Source: Kumtagia sp963829135
Lineage (GTDB): Bacteria > Pseudomonadota > Alphaproteobacteria > Rhizobiales > Rhizobiaceae
Reading direction: 5' to 3'
Length of the DNA: 64,000 nucleotides
Assembly: GCA_963829135.1 (NCBI GenBank)
Contig: CAWHHO010000005.1
Location: forward strand, 930,001 to 994,000
The notes beneath the pieces were generated by a model, which saw only the letters and a program-made list of their open reading frames with translations, was not told the origin of the DNA and did not search any database. Shown here one piece after another: positions 18,511 through 27,003 of the stretch. The translations under genes were made by a program, and so were the position numbers. The stretch's first letter is position 1, and each line of letters starts with the position of its first letter.

Positions 18511-19644
18511 GTGAACATCCAAACCGTGAACCGCCGCAGCTTTCTGCAAGGAACCGCTGCCGGTGTAGGCATACTCGCCGCACCCGCCATAATCTCGACC
18601 AGGGCGCTCGCCTCGTCGGGCGAACTGAACTTCATGGGCTGGGCCGGCTATCCGGTTCTTGCCGAGAAGGTTTTCCCGGCTTTCGAAAAGGCCTCCGGAC
18701 ATCAAGGTCATCTTCAACGAGCAGCCTGACCAGGACGCGATGTTCGCGCAGGCGAAACTGTCGCTGCAGACCGGCGCGATCGACGTTTGCGAGCCGACCG
18801 TCGACCGCATCGGCGGCTGGGCCTCCAACGGCCTCGTTCAGGGCTGGGATACCAGCAAGCTGGCGCTCGACAACTATCTTCCGGGGCTTGCCGATGGCCA
18901 GATGGGCGAGATGGCGACCATCGACGGCAAGCGCATGATCGTCATGAGCGTGTGGGGTACTGAAGCCATCGTCTACTCCAAGACCGAAGCGCCGACGGAG
19001 TATGGCAAGGCCAGCCTCGGCGATCTGTTCGATCCGAAGTTCGAGGGCAAGGTCTGCCTGCGCCCGCATTCGACGCTCGCCGCGATGGGCCGCTGGCTCG
19101 ACGTCGCAGGGCAAGCTGCCGAAGCCCTGGATCGACGGCTACAAGGACGAAGCCGCCATGAAGGAGCTGTGGGACATCGCGCTCGCCGAGGCGATCAAGG
19201 CACAAGGCCAACGTCGCCCAGTTCTGGAGCGGCGAGAACGAGGCCCAGGCCGCCTACCGCACCAACGGCGCCGTCATCGGCCTGAACTGGGATTCCACGG
19301 GCTACAATCTGCGCGCCGACGGCTTCGGCTACGTCGCGCCGAAGGAAGGTGCGTTCGCCTGGAACCAGGGCTTCGCGCTGCTGTCCAACGCCAAGAACGT
19401 CGAGCAGGCGCATGAGTTCGCCAAATGGGTCGCAACGCCCGAAGGCTCGTCCATGTGGGCGACGGCCTTCTCGGCCAACCCCGTCGCCAAGGGCGCGATC
19501 GACCTCGCCAGCCCCGAAGTCAAGGAGTTCTACAACTCCGCGCTGCCGGGCGACGCCACGCAGAAGCTTTGGTGGTGGCCCGAGCAGCAGGCCTGGTTCA
19601 TCAAGCTGCGCGGCGAATACGCCGACAAGTTCAAGGCGGCTTGA
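18511..19644 (+). pseudogene. Spermidine/putrescine-type ABC transporter substrate-binding protein (three frameshifts)
   Basis: The start is GTG 18511 (GGGAG eight bases upstream) or ATG 18496. A Tat signal follows (VNRRSFLQGTAAGVGILAAP). Frames change near 18700, 19110 and 19200: IKVIFNEQPDQDAMFAQAKL and VMSVWGTEAIVYSKTEAP come next, then KLPKPWIDGYKDEAAM, then ANVAQFWSGENEAQAAY and WWWPEQQAWFIKLRGEYADKF up to the stop at 19644. The total of 1134 bases is the length of an intact PotD/PotF-like protein of about 377 residues. The ligand of this family may be a polyamine but also other small cations or acids. A perfect terminator hairpin follows directly, so it is probably expressed more than the downstream transporter genes. 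Confidence 0.75.
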
Positions 19645-19659
19645 GCCGACTCTGCTCCG

Positions 19660-19696
19660 ATACCGCCGGATTCTCTCGGAATCCGGCGGTATTTTT
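19660..19696 (+). terminator. Intrinsic terminator between binding-protein and ATPase genes
   Basis: A perfect 14-base stem (19660-19673 with 19679-19692) and a five-base loop are followed by TTTTT. It lies inside the presumed operon and should reduce readthrough into the ATPase and permease genes, a common way to make more binding protein than transporter. Confidence 0.85.
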
Positions 19697-19755
19697 GCTG
19701 CGTTGCAGCAATGCTGGACTGGCATTTCCCCTGAAACTGGAGCAGACTGCGCACC

Positions 19756-20858
19756 ATGAGCGCGGGCGTTGACATCGATAATGTATGTGCGGACTTCGGC
19801 ACCTTTCGTGCCGTCGATCGGGTGACCGTTCACATCAAGCCCGGTGAGTTCTTCTCGTTCCTCGGACCCTCCGGGCTGCGGCAAGACCACCATCCTGCGG
19901 ATGATCTCCGGCTTCATCTCGCCCGACCGAGGGCAAGATCACGATCGGCGGCCAGGACATGCGCGGCATCCGGCCCAACCAGCGGCCGACCGCGCTGATC
20001 TTCCAGAACCTCGCGCTGTTCCCGCTGATGCCGGTCTGGGAAAACATCGCCTTCGGCCTGGAGGTGCGCGGCGTCGACAAAAAGGCGCGCCGGGCAAAGG
20101 CCGAGGAATTGCTGCGGCTCGTCGACCTGCCGGGAGCCGCCGACAAGACGGTCAGCCAGCTTTCCGGCGGACAGAAGCAGCGCGTCGCCATCGCCCGCGC
20201 GCTGGCCGTCGAGCCGAAGGTGATGCTGCTCGACGAGCCGCTCTCGGCGCTCGACCTGAAGCTGCGCCAGCATATGCGCGCCGAGCTGCGCGCCATCCAG
20301 AAGCGCACCAACGTCACCTTCATCTACATCACCCACGACCAGGGCGAGGCGTTGGCAATGTCGGACCGCGTCGGCGTCATGTCGCATGGCCGGCTGCAGC
20401 AGGTGGCGGTGCCGCAGGACATCTACAACAAGCCGGTCAACGGCTTCGTCGCCTCGTTCGTCGGCGAGAACAACATCTTCACCGGCAAGGTCGGCAACGT
20501 ATCGGGCAGCACGGCGCAATTCGAAACGCCGGCGGCACTTTTCAGCGCCACGGTTGGTCCGCAGGCGGCGACGTCCGCAACGGCCAAACTCTATGTCCGG
20601 CCGGAGCATTCGCGCCTCGTCAGGCAACCGTCGAACGGCGAGAACGCCATTCCGGTCGAGGTTTCCGACGTCGCCTTCGAAGGCAATTTCATCAGCATCC
20701 AGGCGCGTGACCATGGCGGACGCACGCTTGTCGCCGAGGCGCGCAATGACGGAGCAGCCTCCGTGCCGGCGCTTGGCGAGAAGCTGCATTTGGTCTTCGA
20801 TCCCGAGCGGGCAATCATCCTGGCCGATGACACCGTTGCCGCCGGTGCGGCTGCATGA
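19756..20858 (+). CDS. Spermidine/putrescine-type ABC transporter ATP-binding protein, PotA-like (two frameshifts)
   Basis: The ATPase begins MSAGVDIDNVCADFGTFRAV. Two single extra G bases break it: in the Walker A motif near 19873 (TCCGGGCTGCGG for TCCGGCTGCGG, restoring GPSGCGKTTILRMISGF) and near 19931 (restoring GKITIGGQDMRGIRP). From there the frame is intact, with LSGGQKQRVAIARALAVEP, VMLLDEPLSALDLKL and FIYITHDQGEA, and a TOBE domain (KLYVRPEHSRLV). Removing two bases gives exactly 367 codons, a normal PotA length. Its stop overlaps the next ATG (ATGA at 20855). It powers the permeases that follow. Confidence 0.88.
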
Positions 20859-21739
20859 GCGATCTTCTGGCGCGATATGGAGGGCCGCTCACGGCAGTTT
20901 TTGCCGCGCTGACGGCCTTCTGGCTGCTGGCGCTGGTCGTCCTGCCCGACCTTTATCTGTTCGAGAATTCGTTCCGGCCCTATTTGCCGGTGGCCGAAAT
21001 GGGCGGCCCAAAGGACATCTACAGTCTCAACAACTACCTGACCTTCTTCCACAGCCCGATCCACATCCAGGTCTTCGTCTCCACGATCGTCTACAGCAGC
21101 ATCGTCACCTTTCTCTGCTTCCTCATCGCGTATCCGCTCGCCTACTATTTGGCGAAGGTGGCACGCAGCAACATGCTGCCGACGCTGTTCATTCTGCTGC
21201 TCATCCCGCTCTGGGTCAGCGAGGTCCTGCGCTCGTTCGCCTGGTTCATCATCCTGGCATTGAAGGGGCCGCTGAACTTCGCGCTGATCGGCCTTGGAAT
21301 CATCGATCAGCCAATTCGCTGGATGACGGGATTTCGCAGCGTGATCATCGGTCTCGTCTACACCTACGTGCTGTTCATGCTGTTTCCGGTCTACAACGCG
21401 ATCCAGTCGCTCGACACCAACCAGATCGAGGCGGCGGAGGATCTCGGCTCGCCGTGGTGGCGCACGCATTGGCGGGTGATCCTGCCGCACGCCAAGCCGG
21501 GCATCGCATCGGGCGCGGTGATGGTGTTCATGCTGTCGGCCGGCTCCATCCTCGTGCCGACGCTGCTCGCCTCGACCACATCGCGCTGGTTCACCGAAAT
21601 CATCCAGCAATGGATGTTCGAGTCGCAGGACTGGAACACCGGCTCGGCCTATGCCTTCCTGCTGCTGCTGCTTTGTACGGTGTTCGTCTCGCTGGTGATG
21701 CGCCTGTTTCGCGTCAAGCTGTCGGACATCGCCAAATGA
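20855..21739 (+). CDS. ABC transporter permease, PotB-like
   Basis: The 294-residue integral membrane protein has about six hydrophobic segments, starting with LTAFWLLALVVLPDLYLFENSF, and the EAA loop IEAAEDLGSPWWRTHWRVILP that contacts the ATPase. The stretch STTSRWFTEIIQQWMF is typical of the PotB/PotH half of polyamine-type importers. The start ATG overlaps the stop of the ATPase gene and the end overlaps the start of the next permease gene, so the three are translationally coupled. The frame is intact. Substrate depends on the upstream binding protein and is not certain. Confidence 0.92.
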   Translation: MSDLLARYGGPLTAVFAALTAFWLLALVVLPDLYLFENSFRPYLPVAEMGGPKDIYSLNNYLTFFHSPIHIQVFVSTIVYSSIVTFLCFLIAYPLAYYLAKVARSNMLPTLFILLLIPLWVSEVLRSFAWFIILALKGPLNFALIGLGIIDQPIRWMTGFRSVIIGLVYTYVLFMLFPVYNAIQSLDTNQIEAAEDLGSPWWRTHWRVILPHAKPGIASGAVMVFMLSAGSILVPTLLASTTSRWFTEIIQQWMFESQDWNTGSAYAFLLLLLCTVFVSLVMRLFRVKLSDIAK

Positions 21740-22545
21740 AACAGGCGCGCCGCTCGGACTGGATGTTCCATCTCTATGTGATCGTCTTCCTGGCCTACAT
21801 GCTGTTGCCACTGGTGGTCATGGGTGGGGCGGCGTTCAACGATTCCCGCTTCCCTTCGATCTACCCATGGGTCGGATTCACCGATCGCTGGTTCGTCGAG
21901 TTGTGGAATGACAGCCGCATGTGGATCGCTTTCCGCAACACGATCTTCGTCGCGATCGCCGTTGTTGTCATCGCCATCCCGATCGGGACGGCGGCGGCAA
22001 TCCTCATCAACAGTTTGCGCGGCGCGGCGCGCTCCGTCCTTTATGCGCTTATGGTGGCGCCCGTGCTGACGCCGGGCGCGGTTATCGGCATATCGACACT
22101 GCTGTTCTGGAATCGATTCTCCGTTCCGGCGGGGCTGCATCTGTCGGTGCTGGGGCAGGTCTCGTATATTGCCGCCTTCGTCATGCTGCTGGTTCTGGCG
22201 CGGCTGCAAAGCTTCGACCGGACACTCGAGGAAGCCGCGCTCGATCTTGGCGCTAGTCACGCGCAGGTCATGCGCCGCATCCTGCTGCCGCATCTCTATC
22301 CCGCCATCGGCGCAGGTGCGGCAATCGCCTTCTTCCAGTCCATTGAGAACTTCAACACGACACTGTTCACGCGCGGCACTTACGATACGCTGACCGTCTA
22401 TGTGTTCTCCAAGGTGCGCAGCGGCATCACGCCGACAATCAACGCGCTCGCCCTGATCCTCATAAGTGTCACAATCGTGTGTGCCGTCTGGTACGAGATT
22501 TCACGCCGCCGCGCTGAGAGAAAGGCAGCCTTGCAGGAGGCGTAA
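21736..22545 (+). CDS. ABC transporter permease, PotC-like
   Basis: The 269-residue protein begins MKQARRSDWMFHLYVIVFLA at an ATG overlapping the stop of the PotB-like gene. It has six membrane segments and the PotC-type EAA loop LEEAALDLGASHAQVMRRIL. QSIENFNTTLFTRGTYDTLTVYVFSKVR is characteristic of the PotC/PotI half. It completes the importer as the second channel subunit in the inner membrane. The tail RRRAERKAALQEA is cytoplasmic and basic. It is the last gene of the cluster; the following GNAT gene is 39 bases away and may be co-transcribed. Confidence 0.92.
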   Translation: MKQARRSDWMFHLYVIVFLAYMLLPLVVMGGAAFNDSRFPSIYPWVGFTDRWFVELWNDSRMWIAFRNTIFVAIAVVVIAIPIGTAAAILINSLRGAARSVLYALMVAPVLTPGAVIGISTLLFWNRFSVPAGLHLSVLGQVSYIAAFVMLLVLARLQSFDRTLEEAALDLGASHAQVMRRILLPHLYPAIGAGAAIAFFQSIENFNTTLFTRGTYDTLTVYVFSKVRSGITPTINALALILISVTIVCAVWYEISRRRAERKAALQEA

Positions 22546-22584
22546 GCCGTTTGGCGAGTGCCTCCCGGCCAAAATGCGAGGTCG

Positions 22585-23040
22585 ATGCCTATGGAAACCG
22601 CGATCCGACTTGCCACGATCGACGACGTTCGGACCGTGGAAACGATCGTCACCGACGCCTACACACACTACATCGCGCGCATCGGCCGCAAGCCCGGACC
22701 AATGCTCGACGACTATGACGCACAGATACGCCAGCAGCGTGTCTACGTGATGGATCTGGACGGTGTCGCCAAGGGCGTCCTTGTGCTCATCCCTGAGAAA
22801 GATGGGATTCTCCTCGACAACATCGCTGTCTCACCCTCAGAACAGGGCAAGGGCATTGGCCGGTCGCTAATGCAGTTTGCCGAGGAACAGGCGCGCAAGG
22901 CAGGCTACAAGAAGATACGGCTCTACACGCACGAGAAGATGGCCGAGAACATCGCGCTCTACACCCGTATCGGCTACGTCGAAACCCACCGCGCTTTTGA
23001 GAACGGCCTCCACCGGGTCTTCATGACCAAGCTGCTTTGA
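22585..23040 (+). CDS. GNAT family N-acetyltransferase
   Basis: The protein of about 151 residues starts MPMETAIRLATIDDV; ATG 22591 is an equally good start, with GCGAGG upstream. The acetyl-CoA site is clear: ILLDNIAVSPSEQGKGIGRSLMQFAEE (the Q/RxxGxG/A motif as QGKGIG) and LYTHEKMAENIALYTRIGYVE. The C-terminal HRAFENGLHRVFMTKLL is common to a rhizobial subfamily whose substrate is unknown. It acts in the cytoplasm. It may ride on the transcript of the ABC importer upstream, but nothing links their functions. Confidence 0.88.
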   Translation: MPMETAIRLATIDDVRTVETIVTDAYTHYIARIGRKPGPMLDDYDAQIRQQRVYVMDLDGVAKGVLVLIPEKDGILLDNIAVSPSEQGKGIGRSLMQFAEEQARKAGYKKIRLYTHEKMAENIALYTRIGYVETHRAFENGLHRVFMTKLL

Positions 23041-23170
23041 CTCTGCCTCGATCTCAGCAAATGACATCTCAATGTCAGAACGGAGCCCTTAGGTTTGGAA
23101 CCGTCGATGCGAGCAAAGGCTCAGGCAGAAGCGTTGCTCTGCTAGCGTTCGAGGCAACAGCGATCTCGGC

Positions 23171-23398
23171 ATGTTCGGGCGGATGTTCCCGAAGCTTCCA
23201 CCGCTTTCTGTGAGCGACGCAAAGCTGCAGGCTCTCGCCGAAGCGATGATCGACAACAATCCAAGAGAGCCGGAAGCTCAGCCGGTTTCGTTCTCAAATA
23301 CCGCAGATGGTTTCAGCGCCGCCAAACGCCCGCAATGTCCTCGGCGTAGTCCACAAGATCATACGGTCGGAGTGCCTGAAGGTAGTGATCTGGTATGA
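23171..23398 (+). pseudogene. Remnant of a bacterial heme peroxidase (N-terminal fragment)
   Basis: The reading frame from 23171 gives FGRMFPKLPPLSVSDAKL and ALAEAMIDN, closely resembling the beginning of bacterial animal-type heme peroxidases, whose next segment (AGFTYxGQFxDHD) is missing. After about 40 residues the similarity ends. No peroxidase catalytic residues remain. The rest of the 23041-23573 interval holds nothing else that I can support. This is based on motif memory only and is a tentative call. Confidence 0.35.
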
Positions 23399-23573
23399 TG
23401 CCTATGAACCGCGCGGCATTATTGGTCATGCCGGCCGACCTCTAAATGTCACGCTAGGCCGATTGCCATCGCGTCGCAAATCACGATAGCGGTCCGTGTT
23501 CCTTGACGGCCTCTTGCCGGCCGCCGTATGTCGCTGCGGCGCACCAACATGCCGTCAGCGAAGGAGTCGCAGC

Positions 23574-24605
23574 ATGATCAGAGCCTTCGTGGTGGAAAAG
23601 GAGAGGTTGCTTCAGGTACCCGACCTCTTCGATGTGCACGAACATGTGGTCTGGGCAGACCTCGTCGCGCCAACCAAGGAAGAGGAAGACGCGATCGAGA
23701 AATGGGTAGGTGTCGGCATTCCGACCCGCGACGAGATGGAGGAAATCGAGATCTCCTCGCGTCTCTATTCCGAGAACGGCGCGCACTTCATGACTGCGTC
23801 TCTGCCGGCCCACTCGGGAACCGACGGGCACGTGATGGGTCCAGTCACCTTTGTTCTGGCGAAGGGCAAACTTGTCACCGTGCGCTACCATGAACCCCGA
23901 GCTTTTCAGACCTTCCCGATGCGCGCAGAAAGCGCTGACCTCAACTGCTCGGACGGCAATACGATTCTCGTGGCGCTGCTCGAGGCCATTGTCGACCGGT
24001 TGGCCGACCTCCTTGAACGCGCCAGCTCGGACGTCGTCGAAATTTCCCACAACATCTTTCATCCCACAGAAAAGAAGGCTTCGAAGAGAGACCTCGGCTT
24101 CCAGCTTATCCTGCGCAAGATCGGCCGCGAGGAACTGTTCATTTCCAACATTCAGGACAGCTTGGTTAGCCTCCAGCGCGTGACTGGGTTCCTTGCCAAT
24201 GTGAGCTTAAACGATGAAGCGAGCGCGGCCAAAAAGAGGAAGATCGCCTTATCAGACCCGGCACCCAAAATCGTCTCTGCGCCGGATCTGCGTGCGCGGA
24301 TCAAGACTTTGTCGAGAGACATTCTCTCGCTCGCCGCCTATGGAGAATCCCTGTCGCAAAAGATCACGTTCCTGCTCGATGCGACATTGGGGATGATCAA
24401 CATCGAACAGAACGCGATCATCAAGATCGTCTCCGTCGCTGCCGTGGTCTTCCTGCCGCCGACGCTAGTGGCCTCGGTTTACGGCATGAATTTCGACGTC
24501 ATGCCCGAACTGAAATGGGAGTATGGCTATCCGATCGCCATCGGCGTGATGGTGCTTGCGGCAATTCTGCCCTTCTGGTGGTTCAAGCGCCGCGGCTGGT
24601 TGTAG
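23574..24605 (+). CDS. corA: CorA-family magnesium/cobalt transporter
   Basis: The 343-residue protein starts MIRAFVVEKERLLQVPD at ATG 23574 with AAGGAG upstream. A long soluble N-terminal domain and a long helix (SQKITFLLDATLGMINIEQNAIIKI) lead to two C-terminal membrane helices. The first ends in the invariant pore motif YGMNFDVMPEL, followed by a second helix (YPIAIGVMVLAAILPFWWF) and the basic tail KRRGWL. CorA forms a pentameric Mg2+ channel gated by cytoplasmic Mg2+. The frame is intact. It lies end to end with ung on the other strand, with no bases between them. Confidence 0.93.
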   Translation: MIRAFVVEKERLLQVPDLFDVHEHVVWADLVAPTKEEEDAIEKWVGVGIPTRDEMEEIEISSRLYSENGAHFMTASLPAHSGTDGHVMGPVTFVLAKGKLVTVRYHEPRAFQTFPMRAESADLNCSDGNTILVALLEAIVDRLADLLERASSDVVEISHNIFHPTEKKASKRDLGFQLILRKIGREELFISNIQDSLVSLQRVTGFLANVSLNDEASAAKKRKIALSDPAPKIVSAPDLRARIKTLSRDILSLAAYGESLSQKITFLLDATLGMINIEQNAIIKIVSVAAVVFLPPTLVASVYGMNFDVMPELKWEYGYPIAIGVMVLAAILPFWWFKRRGWL

Positions 24606-25300
24606 TCATCCCTGCCAATCGATGGGGGGAAGCCCTTTCGATGCCAGCCATGTATTGGTCTGCGAGAATGGTCTTGAGCCGAAAAATCCGTTACGCGCCG
24701 ACAAGGGCGAGGGATGAGCGCTTGCGAGGACAAGATGTTTCGCTCGGATCGATGAGGCCAGAGTAGGCACGCGCCTTGTCGCCCCACAAGATGAACACGC
24801 AATGATCCGCGTGGTCGGAAACGGCACGGACCGCCTGCCGCGTTAGCTCCTGCCATCCGAACTTCATATGTGCGCCGGCTGGCGCCCGCCTCTACAGTCA
24901 ATGCAGTGTTGAGGAGCAATACGCCCTGCCGTGCCCAATCCGAAAGATCGCCGCGTGTCCGGGCGGGGTTTCCAAGGTCGCTGGCAAGCTCCTTGAAAAT
25001 ATTGCGCAGCGATGCCGGCAACGGCCCGCGGCCGACATAGGAAAACGCCAATCCGTTGGCATGACCCGGTGTCGGATAAGGGTCCTGGCCGAGAATAGCG
25101 ACGCGGGTCGTCGCCGGGGAAGTCAGTCGCAGGGCGTTGAAGATATTGGCCGGTTCCGGGAGAACCCGCACACCGTCCTCGGAGCGCTTTGCCACTGCAT
25201 CCACCACCCGATCCGCCGTACCGTCGTTGAAGAACGGCAAGACCCGCCAGGCTTGCGATTGAGGGTCGCCAAGGAAATCGGCGAGGGCAGTTTGCGACAT
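24606..25300 (-). CDS. ung: Uracil-DNA glycosylase, family 1 (two frameshifts)
   Basis: Ung removes uracil from DNA in base excision repair. The first frame has FFNDGTADRVVDAVAKRS, the catalytic water-activating motif GQDPYPTPGHANGLAFS and LLLNTALTVEAGA. One extra base near 24884 shifts to AGAHMKFGWQELTRQAV and HCVFILWGDKARAYSGLIDP; another near 24748 shifts to KHLVLASAHPSPLSARNGFF, with the second active-site motif HPSPLSA. Removing the two bases gives 231 codons, the normal length, ending GLPPIDWQG. Both active-site motifs are intact, which fits sequence errors rather than loss of function. Confidence 0.88.
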
Positions 25301-25468
25301 GCACGGTACTTTCGGACGAGAGGAGCAGGGCGAAGCTTCATGCTACTACGCAGCCGCCAGACATTCGAGGGTGGACGCGGACCTGGATTAGTCGAACGCT
25401 GGCGCCTGCGCGCTTGCGATCCGGCGCTGATTTGGCAAAGGTGCATCCTAATACATAGGTTCAACGAA

Positions 25469-25927
25469 ATGACCGCCGCCAGATGGGCATATGAGGACTT
25501 CGCCGAGGGCATGGTGATCGAGCTCGGCGAGCGCCACGTCACCGCCGAAGAGATCATCGAATTTGCCCAGGAGTTCGACCCGCAGCCTTTCCATCTCGAC
25601 GAGGCGGCCGGCAAGGCGAGCATTCTTGGCGGGCTGGCGGCCTCCGGTTGGCACACCTGCGGCATCTTCATGCGCATGCTCTGCGATGGCTTACTGCTCA
25701 ACTCCACCTCACAGGGCGGCCCCGGTGTCGATTTGGTGCGCTGGAAGCGGCCGGTGCTCGCCGGCGATTCTCTGACCGGACGAGGCACTGTAGTGTCCCG
25801 GCGCGTCTCTCAGAAGCGTCCACATATCGGCCTCGTCGCCTGGCGCTTCGAACTGTTCAACCAGCACGGTCAATCGGTTTTCGAGTTCGAGAATACCGTC
25901 ATGTTCTCGCGGCGGGAGTTTGCATGA
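25469..25927 (+). CDS. MaoC family dehydratase (hotdog fold), copy 1
   Basis: The 152-residue protein starts MTAARWAYEDFAEGMVIELG. The hotdog hydratase signature is present: FAQEFDPQPFHLDEAAGKAS, with the catalytic Asp and His of the hydratase 2 motif, and GLAASGWHTCGIFMRML. MaoC-like proteins hydrate enoyl-CoA in the R configuration or related thioesters. A second copy starts within its stop codon (ATGA overlap at 25924), so the two are made together and may form a heterodimer, the usual arrangement where each half provides part of a double-hotdog. Substrate unknown. Confidence 0.9.
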   Translation: MTAARWAYEDFAEGMVIELGERHVTAEEIIEFAQEFDPQPFHLDEAAGKASILGGLAASGWHTCGIFMRMLCDGLLLNSTSQGGPGVDLVRWKRPVLAGDSLTGRGTVVSRRVSQKRPHIGLVAWRFELFNQHGQSVFEFENTVMFSRREFA

Positions 25928-26385
25928 CCCTCGATGACTATTTGCAGACCGGCGTAACCGTCCACCTCGGCTCTCACAGTTTTCCACCGGACGAGATCAA
26001 GGCGTTCGCCCGAAAATACGATCCGCAGCGTTTTCACCTCGACGAAGCTCTGGCGAAGCAATCGGTATTCGGCGGTCTCTGCGCATCAGGGTGGCAAACT
26101 GCCGCCGGCTGGATGAAGCGTAACGTCGCCACGCCGATGGGCCGCGAATGGGAGGGTCCCGGCGCTCAGCCGGTCACCGGCCCCTCCCCCGGCTTCTCGA
26201 ATTTGAAATGGCTGAAGCCGGTGTTCGCAGGCGAAACGGTGAACTACACCCGTACCGTTACCGGCCATCGGCAAATGGCATCGCGTCCCGGCTGGCGCAT
26301 CGCTTCCATTCACGCCGAAGGTTTTGACTCGTCCGGCGACAAGGTCATCGAATTCGACAGTGCGGTGCTGGTAAAGGCTGACTGA
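25924..26385 (+). CDS. MaoC family dehydratase (hotdog fold), copy 2
   Basis: The 153-residue protein starts MTLDDYLQTGVTVHLGSHSF and shares the layout of its upstream neighbour: FARKYDPQRFHLDEALAKQS with the Asp/His pair, then FGGLCASGWQTAAGWM. Its insert (GREWEGPGAQPVTGPSPGF) is longer and differs from copy 1, so the pair is an old duplication rather than a recent one. Translational coupling to copy 1 suggests a heteromeric enzyme. It lies tail to tail with apt (10 bases apart). Confidence 0.9.
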   Translation: MTLDDYLQTGVTVHLGSHSFPPDEIKAFARKYDPQRFHLDEALAKQSVFGGLCASGWQTAAGWMKRNVATPMGREWEGPGAQPVTGPSPGFSNLKWLKPVFAGETVNYTRTVTGHRQMASRPGWRIASIHAEGFDSSGDKVIEFDSAVLVKAD

Positions 26386-26395
26386 AGCCAGCGCC

Positions 26396-26941
26396 TCAAT
26401 GCCCCTCGAAGCCGATCAACGTACGCACGGGTACGCCGAGCGCTTCGAGCCTGGTGCGGCCGCCGAGGTCGGGCAGGTCGATGACGAAGCAGGCGGCAAC
26501 GATGTCCGCTCCGATCTGGCGCAGCAGCTTCACTGCGGCCTCCGCCGTACCGCCTGTCGCGATCAGGTCGTCGACGAGTATGACCTTTTCGCCTTTCGCG
26601 ACACCATCCTTATGCATCTCCATCTCGTCGATGCCGTACTCAAGGCTGTAGGCGACGCGCACGGTCTCGTGCGGCAGCTTGCCCTTCTTGCGGATCGGCA
26701 CGAAGCCAGCCGAAAGCTGATGGGCGATCGCCCCGCCGAGAATAAACCCGCGCGCCTCGATGCCGGCGATCTTCTCGATCTTGGTACCCGCATAGGGATG
26801 CACCAACTCGTCGATTGCCCGCCGGAAAGCGCGCGCATTGCCGAGCAGCGTCGTGATGTCGCGAAACAGGATGCCCGGCTTCGGGTAGTCCGGGATGGTA
26901 CGGATCGAGGCGAGCAGAGTTTCTTCGAGCGAGGATTTCAT
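26396..26941 (-). CDS. apt: Adenine phosphoribosyltransferase
   Basis: Apt converts adenine and PRPP into AMP in purine salvage. The 181-residue unit starts MKSSLEETLLASIRTIPDYP at ATG 26941, with GGAGTCG eight bases upstream. Family motifs are KPGILFRDITTLL near the N-terminus, IAGIEARGFILGGAIA, and the PRPP loop VILVDDLIATGGTAEAAVKLL. In the sequence as given it is in frame with the upstream alpha-hydroxy-acid dehydrogenase with no stop between, producing a false-looking 595-residue fusion. Deleting one base at about 27010 restores a stop for the upstream gene and leaves apt as an ordinary separate gene with its own Shine-Dalgarno. Confidence 0.92.
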   Translation of the reverse strand: MKSSLEETLLASIRTIPDYPKPGILFRDITTLLGNARAFRRAIDELVHPYAGTKIEKIAGIEARGFILGGAIAHQLSAGFVPIRKKGKLPHETVRVAYSLEYGIDEMEMHKDGVAKGEKVILVDDLIATGGTAEAAVKLLRQIGADIVAACFVIDLPDLGGRTRLEALGVPVRTLIGFEGH

Positions 26942-27003
26942 ACAGGCGACTCCATTGCCGCCTGTTTTGGCGTTCCTTGCTCGAAAAGAAAAGCCCGCAA
27001 TTC

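Noticed and set aside
20386..22545. A 719-residue frame covering PotC
   Set aside because: Only the last 269 residues match a permease; the first part is the shadow of the PotA and PotB genes. The true start is ATG 21736.
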